Of a DNA stretch of 64,000 bases, positions 34,054-48,326 are shown in pieces (positions within the stretch are counted from its first letter, which is position 1; the number at the start of each line of letters is the position of its first letter). A model generated the notes under the pieces. The model did not search any database, was not told the DNA's origin, and was given only the letters and a program-made list of their open reading frames with translations. The stretch covers positions 14,084,191 to 14,148,190 of the forward strand of contig NC_092649.1 in the NCBI RefSeq assembly GCF_032118995.1. Direction: 5' to 3'. The stretch is from Asterias amurensis (Eukaryota > Echinodermata > Asteroidea > Forcipulatida > Asteriidae). A program made the translations under genes and the position numbers.

Positions 34054-36358
34054 ATGTCTTCTAAACGAAGACCAGTACATCACCAGGACAAGGATCCTTG
34101 GGGTTGGGTCGTTGTGGGCGCAGCATTTGTCGCTACACTCATCACGTTCGGAAATCTTAAGTCTTTGGGTGTGCTCCTCCTAGCCATGCAGAATGACTTC
34201 GATAGTGACGTGTGGATAATTGGTTGGATGGCTGTCCTGTATAACTCAGTTAGTTACATCTCCGGTAAGACACTTACAGACCTTTATCCATATAACATTT
34301 GTATCTGGATGGCAACTTTTTTGCGAAGCAAATATAGTAACACGTGCCTTGTACATTTAAACCTTGTGTAGAAATGTGTGTTAAACATTCCGCCCCATAG
34401 TGCAAGACTTGAACAGCTCTCTTTGAATTTTGGTAATTGGTTACAAGGTGTGTTTTGTCTTTGGATGCAGGTCCTTTTATTGCCGGCATAGATCGTCTCG
34501 TTAGCAGCAGACGCTGTGTTGTTATCGTCGGTGGAGTACTGGGGTCAGCTGGATTCATCATCGGCTCGCAGTCGACTACAGTGTTACAGTTAATACTTTC
34601 TCTTGTCATTCTATCAGGTAGTAATATTTATTGCTCCATGGTAATATACATTATAAACTTATACTGATGGCCACCGTCTTATAATGTTAAGGCTTCATTC
34701 TCAAAGGGCCGAGGTGAAGATTTGAGGTCCGTTTAAACCATCTTCCTGTGTTTTTTATTTTTGTTTGGTTTAAACAACAATGACAACGACACCCGCAACG
34801 ACAACAGCATCAACAGTATCAGTTGTAACTAACGCCTAACCCACTTAGCAATCATGTCGCAACGAATAGAGTTGGTACGTGGTCCGATTTTTTTATCTAT
34901 GAGTGGTTATTATGACACGTGGAGCTAATATATGAGTTGTCTTCTTGTTACAGGTGCTGGTAAAGCTTTGAGTTTTTTCCCCTTCTTTGGTGTTCTGGCG
35001 TGCTACTTCAGTGATAACTATTCCGTTGCTATTGCAATAGCATCATCAAGTATACCAATCTCGATGATTGTGTATGGTCCCCTGACACAGATACTTCTGG
35101 ATACATACGGCTGGCGTGGAACCATGCTAATAATGGGTGGTATTACTTTCAACCTTGTAGTTTGTGGTGCATTGCTTAAAACTCCTGCAGTAGCATCGCA
35201 AACATGTACAGAACAGTACCAAAAGGTACCAGACGATGCAGCAGACGGGGAAGACATTTCAACGGAGGGAGAAAACATTCCTTCTTCCAAATCTCACAAG
35301 GGAAAGTGCGTGACGCTGAAGGAGAACATCCAGCGTTTCCTTACATCCATGGACTTTGAAATAATGAAAAACAAAAGATTCTTATTTATGACCGCGTCAA
35401 TGAGCTGCGTTGACTTTTGCTTCAATGGGTGGATAGTGTATATGGTGTCACACGGTATATTCCAGGGGCTGAGCAGTAACCAAGCTTCCCTGTTACCAAC
35501 ATCATTCGGGATTGGATACATCCTCGGCAAGTTCATGGAACCTTTGTTTGATCACACCCGATTCAAGCTTTCTACATGCACATGGGTTTATCTTGGCTGC
35601 ATCCTCATGTTTGCCTCATATCTCACCGAAGCTTTCATGACAATGTTCCCTGTGCAGATGATCGTCACATGTTTCATTGGAATGGGGCATGGTATTGTAT
35701 CGCAGTCAAATGACGTCATTGTGCGGTTTTTAACGTCAGGTGACCGGATCGTAGCTGTGGTCTGCTGGCAGGCGCTGATAGGAGGAGTTTGTGGGATGGG
35801 AAGTGGATTGCTAACAGGTTGGTATTTTTGCGTAGTACATAGGTTTGCAACTTTTATGTGAGATATCGAAAGAGGTGTTTACTCGCCTCGAAGATTTCCT
35901 ATCTCGCGAGTTCACTTACTCGCCTCTGTGACTGTGATTATGAGAATATTGCACACAGAATAATAATTCAGTTACTAAAGACGACAAAACTAATCCTAAC
36001 CAGTATGTGAAATAAGTGGTTAGCTCGCACGGATTAGAACCCGTCACCTTCTATTTGCCAGTCCTGAAGCTAATTACCAGTTTATCAAAGCGACGTCTAG
36101 GAACACAGTTCGAAGTTCTGAATGATGGGGACTTTTTAACACACCCCTTACAGTGGACGAATGAACACTGATGAGAATTGACAATCACAATATTACTATA
36201 ACCTATCTCATCGTTGTTTGCTTTCAGGGTTGACTTTCGAATGGACAGGAAGTTTTCAAGCGGCTCTCATTATGTACAGTGGCATCATGCTGATTTCGAT
36301 CCCATTATTTATCATATATGATATAATAACAAGACATGAACAAGACAGGGTTAAATAA
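34054..36358 (+). CDS. MCT-D: SLC16 (monocarboxylate transporter-like) MFS protein, 450 aa, 4 exons
   Basis: Exons are 34054-34264, 34471-34617, 34954-35817 and 36228-36358 with the same phase-1 splice sites as MCT-C and MCT-E. Signatures DPWGWVVVG and YFSDNYSVAIAIASSSIPI are kept and the frame is open. It is the most changed of the three plus-strand copies: relative to C it has Ala24, Ser37, Phe185, Lys258, Ile336, Leu337, Pro352 and His444. Leu337 is also found in A and B, so that one is ancestral. Pro352 falls in a hydrophobic segment of the C-terminal half and could affect packing. It is otherwise expected to behave as a membrane transporter like its neighbours. Confidence 0.93.
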
Positions 36359-37083
36359 AATGCCGAGGGTGGATATAAGGCGTCATTTGATGCTCTCCTT
36401 CAAGAAGACTTCTTAATTTCATCCACACGGTGAGACTTCGTAAGAAATGTAATTGTATTCAACATGAACGCACATGTAATGGACGGATTTGGGGAATGGC
36501 ATCATCATTATCTTTAGCTATCTACCTAACTGGGACCAGTGGGATTGACAACCTTAGGCCTCTTCGCAAATACCCTTTGCGCAAGTGCTAACTGATGATT
36601 TCAGATGCTGGTCTAGGTAGCGATCAAACTTGATTCTAGCTAAACCAGCATGCACCTCAGTCCATGCCTAACGTGCGCGTACCAAGTATTTGGGATAGGC
36701 ATCACGCCCTCTATCGGATGTGAGTAAACTGGTCCCTAGCCTGGGGCTAGACTGGGCCCCTGTCTTTATCCGCAAGGATAAAGACAGGTACCAGCTATTC
36801 AGATCCAGTGATTCTATTGGGTATAATGATACCATTGGATAAATGCAGTGACTGAAAGCTACCGTAGCTGGGTTTGTTTTGATTGGTCTGAGGTCACCTC
36901 GGTTGGCCAATCAAAACGCAGATATGGAAAGCTTACTTTCGGTCGTCCGCACGTGTGTGTCCACGTGTGTGGTAGTATGCATACAGTACATGCATGGTGG
37001 ATACGGTACTTGCTTGGTAATGTTGGTGTAGAATTTGTGCGTATGAGAGGTCAAAGGTCAAACCACACACCGGTTTTTGGCCG

Positions 37084-37339
37084 TCTCTGGCGTTATTCAC
37101 GAGCCTCGAAGAATGTCGTCAGACGTTCAGGCTAGCCTGGGATGCGTTTTGGCGGCGGTAACCAAAAACTGTTTCGGTTGTTGGTCGTTGGTTCTGCTCT
37201 TCAGACTGAACGATAACCGAGTTGTGAGCTCGGTTACCGTTTTGGTTTATGACGTCAGAAACAATTATTGGTTACAGCCGCCAAAACGCACCACTGAACG
37301 TCTGACGTCATTCTTCGAGCCTCGGAATAACGCCAGAGA
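37084..37339. mobile_element. Foldback MITE, unit 2
   Basis: Unit-2 counterpart of the element at 25995-26250, with the same inverted arms starting TCTCTGGCGTTATTC. Two bases of the left flank (the second GG of GGCCGG) are missing here. Confidence 0.75.
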
Positions 37340-37376
37340 TTTCTTTAGCCCACGTTTATAACTATTAACCTTTGAC

Positions 37377-37739
37377 CTGCGCATTAAGTGGTCAGACTTC
37401 ATCACAAATGAAAGGCTGGCTGAACTGATTGGTGGACGGTGGTGTCTCACGAGTGATGAGGTCCTAATAGAGCGGAAGGCGAAATGGTGCGCTCATGTGA
37501 TGAGACAGGGAGGCCTACCCAGCGCAGCTATAGATGGTTTGCCTACAAGCACAATTCGAGGCAGAGGCCGCCCTAAGCTGCGCTGGATAGACAACGTCAC
37601 AAAGTGGAGTGGAAGAAGCGTCAAAGAACTGAGACGAGCAGCGATTGAAAGACACCAGGTGATGGCGGCAACTCCAAGAGTGCGCCCCCATTACAACCTG
37701 AGGTCGAGGCGGCCACGGACGCAAGTCTATGCCGAATGA
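37377..37739 (+). pseudogene. LINE ORF2 C-terminal remnant, unit 2
   Basis: Copy of the 26288-26650 remnant with the same GRGRPKLRWIDNV tail and stop; it has no polymerase domain. Confidence 0.7.
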
Positions 37740-38261
37740 TGATGCTGCATCATTTCACAAGGCCTTAATCGTTAGTTCGGTTTGGGCTGGTGGCTATGAT
37801 ATAAGGTGCATTTGGGCTGTATGGTTCTTTTTTCTAAGGGCTATGGGTTTATGCTGTTAAATAATAATTACCCATTATCGGTTAGGGTTTTCACCTGTAA
37901 AATATATTGTCATCTTAGGAAATAACAATAGTACTAGTATACGAATCGTTTACAGTCGCAGGAATTATGTTTTTGATTTTGTTTAACCCCAACAGCTGCC
38001 GAAAATGTTCCTATACAACGCTTTACTTTCGCCGTTTCAAGTCTATACAGAGTTAGAGAAACTACCGTGTTGTGGTCCATTTGTTCACAGGATTGCTGCT
38101 TACTGTTGCGTCACATTGTTTTTAACGCTTGAAGAGCTGACAAAATTATAAGTATTGCCTGTTGCACCATGGTTGCACTTACCACAGTAGAAACAAGCCC
38201 ATCGCTGTACATATTATATTTGTTGACCGTTTTTCGTTTGTGTTATATGTGACCTCATATA

Positions 38262-40424
38262 TGTAATGGGATGAAATTGCAGCCCCCTTTTTTTTGTTAC
38301 CCCTAGTTTACCTATGTCCTGCTCGGACTAGGGCGAGTCTAGGGGTGGGTGGTTGCCTGGTGGTGTGTGATGAGTGGGTGATTGGTAGCAGGATTTGCAA
38401 CCAATCAGGGCTATTGAGGAAGGGATGTCTAGGGGTCAGTGACCAAACCCAAGAAAGTGGTTTGACACTTGGCCACTGGACACCGACAGAGGACGGATAG
38501 TGTTAGAATTAACCCTCCAAGTTTCTTCAATAATTACACTTTGCCTCTGTCGGACATCTACGTTGGATTGCGCCAGCCCAGCTTTATCACCACAATAATT
38601 ATATGTTCATCCCCTGTCCTGCTCTAGGTGAGTTTGATTTTACTTTTATCTTTCTTGTGAACCTAGTTAGGTTTAAAAGTTAAAGTAAAGATCGGCGTGT
38701 CGCTTAACACTTAGTTTTAACAATCGCTGCTACTTTCTATTGTGTAAGGATAGTGTTTCAGATTTTGATGATTGAAGTTCTAGAAAAGAAGTTCCTTTTT
38801 ACAAGCTCTTATTTTGAATTGATAATTGTTGACTTGTTGTTTTCCATGCTCTTTCGACTTTTTATGCTTACAAAATGTGAATTGCCAGATTACATTTTGT
38901 CTCAGTATTATTTTGCTTTGAACTTGATTTATTTAATGTTGATTTAGTTTCTGCATTATTCAGTACTTATTTGTTTCATGGTTTAATTTCATTGTCTACT
39001 TTGTTCAAGACCAGATACTTTAACTAGAGTCTGTTTTATTCAGTGGTTGATTTATTTGATTACACCTGTTGATCATTAGAACAACTTATTTCTAATAGTA
39101 CTTTTTGATATGAGTTGGGCAACAGACAAAGACTAGTTTTGTATTTGAAGTTTCTTTGGTTTTAGTTTTATGCATCTATCTTTCTTTTATTTACTGAAAC
39201 TATACTGTTCAGCCAGTAATCATTTTTATCATAGTTTTGCTCTATGGTTTCATACATATATCTTTGCTTTTTAACTAGTTTGGTTTTTAATGTTTTGCAT
39301 TTACTTTTATTTTTACTTCTTTTAAGTTTATCATTGTATATAATTCATTGCAGTCAAACCAATTCCCACGGTTTTTCATTGTTTATTGTAACATCCTGAT
39401 TTCATGGCACCAATATAGTTCCATGGAATGTCTTACCACACAATATGCAAGGGGTGTAGTTTCCCTTAATTGGCTTTTAAATACCCTGTCCATCATTTTG
39501 CCTCAGGCATGCACTGGTCTGGGGGAATAGTGTGACCTTTTAGCACCCATACTGCACTGGCTAGTGTAACATGTCTCACACAGCTGTTATTGTTTCACAC
39601 TTAATTTACTTCCAAGATTAGTGATTTCTGTTAAAGGATTATAAGATTTATTATTAGGTATTTAATTTTAGTGTAGTTTATATTTGTGAATGGCATAGTA
39701 TTAATTTTAAACTTGGCCACTGGACACCGACAGAGGACGGATAGTGTTAAAATTAACCCTCCAAGTTCTTCAATAATTACACTTTGCCTCTGTCGGACAT
39801 CTACGTTGGATTGCGCCAGCCCAGCTTTATCACCACAATAATTATATGTTCATCCCCTGTCCTGCTCTAGAGAGCCAGCAGGACAGCGTGTCATCAACTG
39901 TAGCCTATTTATCTTCACTGCATTTTCGTCATAACCAGTCGTACCAGAACAGTAATCCTGTCCCCTGATCAAGGACAAGGACCTGTTTCTGAAGTCCCCA
40001 TCTCCAAGTTTGTCATCATCTTCACAGCCCCAATATCTTCAACTCTGCTGGAAGAACTTTTTCATTGTTACACCGGAATCTCCAATTTGAGTTATCGTCC
40101 GTCCAAGTCCACCACCAACAGATAGGCCATTCATTTATTTTTGTTTTATATTTCCATTGTATAAAGTTTCATTGTTATTTTCGTTGCATTTATAATATTG
40201 TCGAGACCCGCCGGGTTTACTTCTCTCTTTTCGTTTCTGAGATTTTATTAGTATCTCATTCACATTGTTTAAATACAGCGTTTTAAAGTCGCCTCTCCCT
40301 TATAGTAGTCGGGATTTGAATAAACCTTTCTTTATATTTTACAACACCACTAAAACAGCGTGTCCCTTGTAAAATTTATTATGTTTCAGCACAGAGTGCG
40401 CTAGCCGCACTCAAACCTGTTACA
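38262..40424. mobile_element. LTR-like element (probable solo LTR), unit 3 copy
   Basis: Same insertion, same length (2,163 bp) and same TATA target duplication as in unit 2, so it was copied by the second duplication rather than inserted independently. The two copies look nearly identical, indicating a recent duplication. The 160-bp modules are at about 38467-38627 and 39711-39870. Confidence 0.65.
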
Positions 40425-40620
40425 TATAGATTGTCATTCAACCAATAATGATAACAGTATATTAGAACTAAAGGTCGGTGTACCTATTTAATTAAAAACG
40501 TCAACCAATAACCTACCTGCCTGCTGGAATACAAAGACAATACTTCAGATCAAAGCTAAAGGGTTGTGGCCTATGTTATAGGGCCGATACGCCAGTTGTG
40601 TGCTAATATAACTTCATTGT

Positions 40621-42297
40621 TCGTCATCTGAAGACCGCGTGACCCTGATGGCTGGCACCGACAAATAAAGTTACTCACCCAAAGCCGACGAGATCAGCCA
40701 CCCATAACTGTTCCTGGGGTTGATTGCAATGGACAGTTTGAACATGTAGCTAATTTGATAAATAATCATTTTATATCTATAGCTAAGGACATTGCAAGTA
40801 TTGATAGATCACTATTACCTTTCTATTTACCGTCACCAATGCCTTGTCCGCATGTTCAGCCAAGAGAAGTATACAAGGAAATACGTAAGCTTCAAACTGA
40901 CAAGTCTAGTATTGCTGGTGATTTATCCTCTACGTATATTGCGTGAGTTTGCTTATGAGTTGTCTTTTCCACTTTACCTTTGATCAGGCCAAAGTCCCTG
41001 AACAATGGAAACTTGCTTAAGTACCAATTCCCAAAGCTAATCATCCGACCATTGCTGAGCTTAGACCAATTGCACTTACTAGTTGTTTTGCCAAAATTGC
41101 GGAAACCTTTGCAGCTAAATGGTTGTTGGATGACGTTGCCGGGAAAATTGATATTAACCAATTTGGCAATCAACGCAAATTATCCACTTGTCATTATTTG
41201 GTAAAATTGTTGCATCAGTTGTACGAAAATGCAGACAACCCTAAATCAATTTTCACCATTGTTTTAACGGATTTCTCTAAAGCATTTGACCGAATTGATC
41301 ATAATATTGGGTTCAAAAACTGCTTCAGTTACAAGTACGGCCATGTGCCGTGTCATGATTAACGATGCTTGCGTTGATGACAACACCCCTTACTATAAAT
41401 AATATGTTGATGACTTAACCTTTGTTGAAAGTCGAAATTCTGTTCAATTACCTCATATTCAACAGTATTTAGTCAATCTACAAAACTGGACTTCCGTTAG
41501 TAACATGAAGTTAAATGCAGCCAAATGTTGTACTCTGTCAATGTCTTTTGCTAGAAACTTGCAACATCATGAAATTCTGCTCATTAATGATACTCAATTA
41601 GAAAATGTGCATTATGTTAAAGTGTTGGGTGTGATTATTCAAGACAATTTAAAGTGGGACAGACATGTCAATGAGATAATAAAAAAATGTAACAGAAAGT
41701 TCTACATGTTGCGTTGTTTACGTTCTCATAATCTACCTGTGAACGATCTATTGTCAATTTACAAGGGTTATGTTAGACCTGTCCTAGACTACTGTGTTCC
41801 TTTGTTCAATGGTAATCTAACTAAAGAGCAAGTCAACAAATTGGAACGTATTCAAAAAAGGGTGTGTCGGATAATTTTTGGTAAGAACTATTCTACTTAT
41901 AGTGAAGCTTTAAATGTGTGCAAACTTGAAACCCTTGAAAACCGTAAAACCGTCGAGACAAACTGTGTAGCGATTTTGCTTATTCAATCGAATCCCATCA
42001 CATGTGTAGAAATTGGCTACCTCCCCATAGAAACTGTCAGATCAATTTAAGACACACCAACAAAGATGACCCACCCAGATAAAAAACAGTTCGCTTAAAA
42101 CAGAGTGCAATTCCTCAAATCGTCAGTCTGTTAAATGCCTTTTAATATAATTATGTGTGTTTATGTATGATTGTGCCTACTGGTTTTTATTTAGATGTAT
42201 TTTTTTTAAAACATATTATGATGTTGACATGTGCAATTCAGTTTTTAACTGCGAGACATGTTTTAATAAACCATTTTTGAATTGAATTGAATTGAAT
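40621..42297 (+). mobile_element. LINE remnant (Jockey/CR1/L2-like), unit 3
   Basis: Uninterrupted version of the shared LINE, about 1.68 kb, showing the pre-insertion state for the elements nested in units 1 and 2. Motifs TDFSKAFDRIDH (about 41270) and YVDDLTFVE (about 41405) are separated by far less than a full RT palm, confirming an internal deletion older than the triplication. The C-terminal frame 41505-42050 is open. Confidence 0.88.
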
Positions 42298-44106
42298 TGT
42301 TGTGCATGTTAATGTACAACTGACTTGTTAGAATCATTGACCGTAAACTTTAGCAAGCGTTACGGTGAACGCAAACAGCCATTGTCGGTGCTTAAGCATG
42401 GTTGCGCCACACTTGAAAACAACTCACGTCACGTAAAGTGCACTAACTATTCCGGAACAATTTTTTTTTTGAATACTCAGAAGTTTTACAGCTTTTCACA
42501 GTAAAGACTAAAGAGACAACATTGCCATAGACTCCTACACTTGTTACCTAGTGTAAGGGAACATGGGGTAGACTTGGTGAAGTGTACTGCACTTACTAGT
42601 CACTGACTCGAGGGTGTTCCTCCACACTGTGCTCAATTTGCAATGGGTTATATCAGGACCTGGCACTTTCATCTCCCCCCTTAAAACAAAATAAGCTCCA
42701 TGAACCACCTTCTATTTACACGTGTGTAAATTTCGAAACGTCAAAGCATCGTAACACCACCTTTTCAGGGTTTGGTTCATCCAAAATATGATATGGAAGT
42801 CAACAACTCAAACGTCTTTAGTTTGTTCTCCCCTTTCTTGTTGACACTCTTTAGCACAGATTAAAATCTGTATGGTGTAGAATATTGGGCCAACACGCAC
42901 TGTTGCACCACCATAAATGCAACTCCATGGTAACTTGCAACACAATGAAACGTTGCACACAGTTTGTGAAGAAGTGGCCTTGTTAGCCTAAACCAATGCT
43001 TTTGAGGAATTGTTTTCGTTGTTATTTGTTTTCGCACTACTCCGCGAGCTACCTTCCCGCTCGAGCTGTGTGTGCATTATGTATGGCATTGCTTAGTGTA
43101 AAACTGGCCTGTCTTTGCATAGGCTGGAAAAAAAAACCTGTTTCTTCATTCTATATAATCAAATTAAGCAACTGCACAAGTTTCTGGCCGAAAATAACAT
43201 TTACATCAATACGACGTACGATTGTCGTTATTGTTAAGCTGATTTATTATACAGCTTTGATCTGTTTATCCCAGCAGGCAGGTAAGTTGGTTCATCCATG
43301 GTTCATCATACGTCTTAGTGTAGTTTGTACAGTATACATCATAAATTGGTTGAATCGACGGCAATTGGGTTCATACTTCAGTGTAAACACACACACAACG
43401 GGCAGCCGTTGTGTCATGGTGTTTTATCATGGTGTTATTTCGAGTGTGGTGAGTGCAACAGGCAACATTGATGGTCAACCTGTATTGTCTTTCTTTATAA
43501 GAGACCATTCCAACTCACTGGTTTTATTTTATAAATTTTAATAAAGGTAACAATTCGTCGCTGTTACCACGAAGCGATCTGTAAACTCGGATCGTCGAAG
43601 TTATAGGTGCCCCTCAATAAACAGGGCAATTATAAACGTTATGCATACATCATAGAGCAAGGTCCTCGCTCTATGCATACATCCAACAGTAATGGAGTCA
43701 CTGGCAATGCAGTCTCCTGGCTGGTGTAAGAAAATCGTGTGACCAAAAACATTTCAGGTTGCAAGACCGAGCTTTGCCCTACGTTCATTTTAGATATACG
43801 TCTGTACCTTGCGTTGACTTGTGGGACAGACCTAAACTTCTTTCTCCCACAAAAAAAAACCTTCCAAAACAAAACATCAAACCAGCGCGAAATTCCACAG
43901 AACTGGTCAAGCCAATGAGAGTGCTTATAACATTAAACAATATTGTGTTGTTTTTCTAGTAAACTTTTATTCTAATTCTGGAAAGCACATTGTTGTGTTT
44001 TGTGTTTAGATAACGCACTTCTATAGGGACTGTAGTTATGATACCACTTCTTTTTCTCTTTTGGAACAGGGGTGTCATTTATAATTGAGCAACTCGGCTG
44101 TGCGTT

Positions 44107-46414
44107 ATGTCTTCTAAACGAAGACCAGTACATCACCAGGACAAGGATCCTTGGGGTTGGGTCGTTGTGGGCGCAACATTTGTCGCTACACTCATCACGT
44201 TCGGAAATCTGAAGGCTTTGGGTGTGCTCCTCCTAGCCATGCAGAATGACTTCGATAGTGACGTGTGGATAATTGGTTGGATGGCTGTCCTGTATAACTC
44301 AGTTAGTTACATCTCCGGTAAGACACTTACAGACCTTTATCCATATAACATTTGTATCTGGATGGCAACTTTTTTGCGAAGCAAATATAGTAATACGTGC
44401 CTTGTACATTTAAACCTGGTGTAGAAATGTGTGTGTTCATTAACATTCCGCCCATAGTGCAAGACTTGAACAGCTCTCTTTGAATTTTGGTAATTGGTTA
44501 CAAGGTGTGTTTTGTCATTGGATGCAGGTCCTTTTATTGCCGGCATAGATCGTCTCGTTAGCAGCAGACGCTGTGTTGTTATCGTCGGTGGAGTACTGGG
44601 GTCAGCTGGATTCATCATCGGCTCGCAGTCGACTACAGTGTTACAGTTAATACTTTCTCTTGTCATTCTATCAGGTAGTAATATTTATTGCTCCATGGTA
44701 ATATACATTATAAACTTATACTGATGGCCACCGTCTTATAATGTTAAGGCTTCATTCTCAAAGGGCCGAGGTGAAGATTTGAGGTCCGTTTAAACCATCT
44801 TCCTGTGTTTTTTATTTTTGTTTGGTTTAAACAACAATGACAACGACACCCGCAACGACAACAGCATCAACAGTATCAGTTGTAACTAACGCCTAACCCA
44901 CTTAGCAATCATGTCGCAACGAATAGAGTTGGTACGTGGTCCGATTTTTTTATCTATGAGTGGTTATTATGACAAGTGGAGCTAATATATGAGTTGTCTT
45001 CTTGTTACAGGTGCTGGTAAAGCTTTGAGTTTTTTCCCCTTCTTTGGTGTTCTGGCGTGCTACTTCAGTGATAACTATTCCGTTGCTATTGCAATAGCAT
45101 CATCAAGTATACCAATCTCGATGATTGTGTATGGTCCCCTGACACAAATACTTCTGGATACATACGGCTGGCGTGGAACCATGCTAATAATGGGTGGTAT
45201 TACTTCCAACCTTGTAGTTTGTGGTGCATTGCTTAAAACTCCTGCAGTAGCATCGCAAACATGTACAGAACAGTACCAAAAGGTACCAGACGATGCAGCA
45301 GACGGGGAAGACATTTCAACGGAGGGAGAAAACATTCCTTCTTCCAAATCTCACAAGGGAAAGTGCGTGACGCTGAAGGAGAACATCCAGCGTTTCCTTA
45401 CATCCATGGACTTTGAAATAATGACAAACAAAAGATTCTTATTTATGACCGCGTCAATGAGCTGCGTTGACTTTTGCTTCAATGGGTGGATAGTGTACAT
45501 GGTGTCACACGGTATATTCCAGGGGCTGAGCAGTAACCAAGCTTCACTGTTACCAACATCATTCGGGATTGGATACATCCTCGGCAAGTTCATGGAACCT
45601 TTGTTTGATCACACCCGATTCAAGCTTTCTACATGCACATGGGTTTATCTTGGCTGCGTCATCATGTTTGCCTCATATCTCACCGAAGCTTTCATGACAA
45701 TGTTCCATGTGCAGATGATCGTCACATGTTTCATTGGAATGGGGCATGGTATTGTATCGCAGTCAAACGACGTCATTGTGCGGTTTTTAACGTCAGGTGA
45801 CCGGATCGTAGCTGTGGTCTGCTGGCAGGCGCTGATAGGAGGAGTTTGTGGGATGGGAAGTGGATTGCTAACAGGTTGGTATTTTTGCGTAGTACATAGG
45901 TTTGCAACTTTATGTGAGATATCGAAAGAGGTGTTTACTCGCCTCGAAGATTTCCTATCTCGCGAGTTCACTTACTCGCCTCTGTGACTGTGATTATGAG
46001 AATATTGCACACAGAATAATAATTCAGTTACTAAAGACGACAAAACTAATCCTAACCAGTATGTGAAATAAGTGGTTAGCTCGCACGGATTAGAACCCGT
46101 CACCTTCTATTTGCCAGTCCTGAAGCTAATTACCAGTTTATCAAGGCGACGTCTAGGAACACAGTTCGAAGTTCTGAATGATGGGGACTTTTTAACACAC
46201 CCCTTACAGTGGACGAATGAACACTGATGAGAATTGACAATCACAATATTACTATAACCTATCTCATCGTTGTTTGCTTTCAGGGTTGACTTTCGAATGG
46301 ACAGGAAGTTTTCAAGCGGCTCTCATTATTTACAGTGGCATCATGCTGATTTCGATCCCATTATTTATCATATATGATATAATAACAAGACAGGAACAAG
46401 ACAGGGTTAAATAA
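44107..46414 (+). CDS. MCT-E: SLC16 (monocarboxylate transporter-like) MFS protein, 450 aa, 4 exons
   Basis: Exons are 44107-44317, 44528-44674, 45011-45874 and 46284-46414, phase-1 GT-AG introns. The protein is identical to MCT-C except for Ile423 in place of Met423 in the last membrane segment. A one-base difference in intron 3 lets the exon-3 frame run on by 23 codons past those of C and D if the intron were retained; the conserved donor makes splicing the better reading. Signatures, central acidic loop and basic tail are as in MCT-C. Substrate not determinable. The CACTA-like element lies about 175 bp after its stop. Confidence 0.94.
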
Positions 46415-48326
46415 AATGCCGAGGGTGGATATAAGGCGTCATTTGATGCTCTCCTTCAAGAAGACTTCTTAATTTCATCCACACGGTGAGACTTCGTAAG
46501 AAATGTAATTGTATTCAACATGAACGCACATGTAATGGACGGATTTCGGGAATGGCATCATCATTATCTTTAGCTATCTACCTAACTGCACTGCAAAAAC
46601 TGTGGTGTTAAAATGTACGCCATCGGTGTTAATTTTAATTCTTTTCCGTCATTCATATTGGGCAAGAATTTCGGTGTTAAATAGCTCCTATTTTGGAATC
46701 AAAATAAGTTAACACCAATATCGGTGTAGAAGTCTAACACCAAATGGGGAGTAATTTAATTCCAAATTGGTGTTTATATTGGGCAAGAATGCTGGTGTTA
46801 AACAACCCCGATTTTGGAGTTAAATTAATTTAACACCAATCGCGGTGTAGAAATCTAACACCAAATGGGGATTAAATCAATTCCAAAGTGGTGTAAATAA
46901 AAACAACACAAGTAATGACAAGACAATTTGTTCTGGTATATAAACTTTTGATATTATTGCTTCAAAAATATAAATCTGGAATAAATCATTCATTATTTAA
47001 ACAATAATCATACAAATAATACTGATCAAATCCAAAAGTAATAAATGGAAATTTTCTGAAAGTGTCTAAACCATCAATAGAAGGCATTTGACATCATCAA
47101 TTGGCAAGAATAAAATTGCACTTTGATTTCAAGGATCAAGAAAATTAGCACTACTGATTATAGTATGAAAAACACAAACTAGCGTAACACCCTAACACCA
47201 TAACAAGAACAAACTGTATAAAACAGCTGTGAAAGCTGTAATGTACTTCCGAAAGCTATCCAGTATGAAAACAATCTTTAGTAGTCACACAACATGAGAT
47301 TACCAATCTGTTAAGTAGTTTCTATATTTAATGAATAATCATTGACATTACTTTAGCCTCTTGAATAATCATGACAATACTGAAAAGATCATTGTTTTTT
47401 CCTTTCTCTGTCTTGTTTCTATTCAAAAAGTAAAAAGGTTTCATAAAATAACAAAAAATTGTCTTTTAGCTGTAGGATATGCCCAATAATGAAAACTTCT
47501 TTGTACTTATCTATAGCTAACATGTTATTGTCGTTTGAGTTTTACATTTTCAGGGTGGAAGGGAAGGTTAACACACTTTACTTTGATTTGATCCCAGTAA
47601 AAAACCTGTAAGGGAGATACTATAAACATGCAAATGAGTCACAAACAAAAATTACATAAATCATTGTAAATTTTCTGGATAATCTCAAACATCAACCCCA
47701 AACATTTTATAAATTGGCAAGAAGCTACATACAATAAATATCATAAAACTGCACTTTGATTTCAAGGATCACAACAATTAGCACAACTGATTTTCCCCAA
47801 CTGATTACATTATGAGAAAAACACGAATTAACATCAAATCATAACAGGAACAATGTACATACATCAATCTGCTCATCAAATCATGGAATGTACTTTAATT
47901 CCAACCAAACCAAAACCATAGATTTACAAACAAATATGATCTTATGCTAATTGCTCTTCAGTATGACAGCAAAAGGTTTCATTTGTCTTTTTTCTGTCTT
48001 TTTCTTTTCAGATGAAAAAAAAAGTTTAGGAACATGAAATAAAATACTTGGAAGCCCCTGAAGTAAAATAAATCATTCCTTTTGTTTTTTAACTGCAGGG
48101 TATAGGGTATGCCCAATAACATCATGTGAAAAATAACATATTATCTCAGAATGACAGAAAAAGTCTACATTTTAATTTTGATTTGACAGATGAGCATTCC
48201 TTATACTTCCTGCCATGTTGATTAAAAAGATGGACTCATGAACCTCTCTGCTCCTAAAATTACCCCATTTGGCAACGTACAGGGTAAGAATGAAGTTCTA
48301 AACAAAGTAATGGACATAGAGGTGGG

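Larger units (their letters stand above)
27626..38049. repeat. Tandem unit 2 of the MCT triplication
   Basis: Second direct repeat, starting GAGTTAGAGAAACTACCGTG directly after TCTATACA of unit 1 and ending at the equivalent TCTATACA. It carries the LTR-like element, the LINE with a nested TTAA MITE, MCT-D and the LINE-tail/foldback block. Confidence 0.9.

Noticed and set aside
42996-43541. 181-codon frame upstream of MCT-E
   Set aside because: The same region is interrupted by indels and stops in units 1 and 2, and it has no recognisable domain; most likely non-coding upstream sequence.
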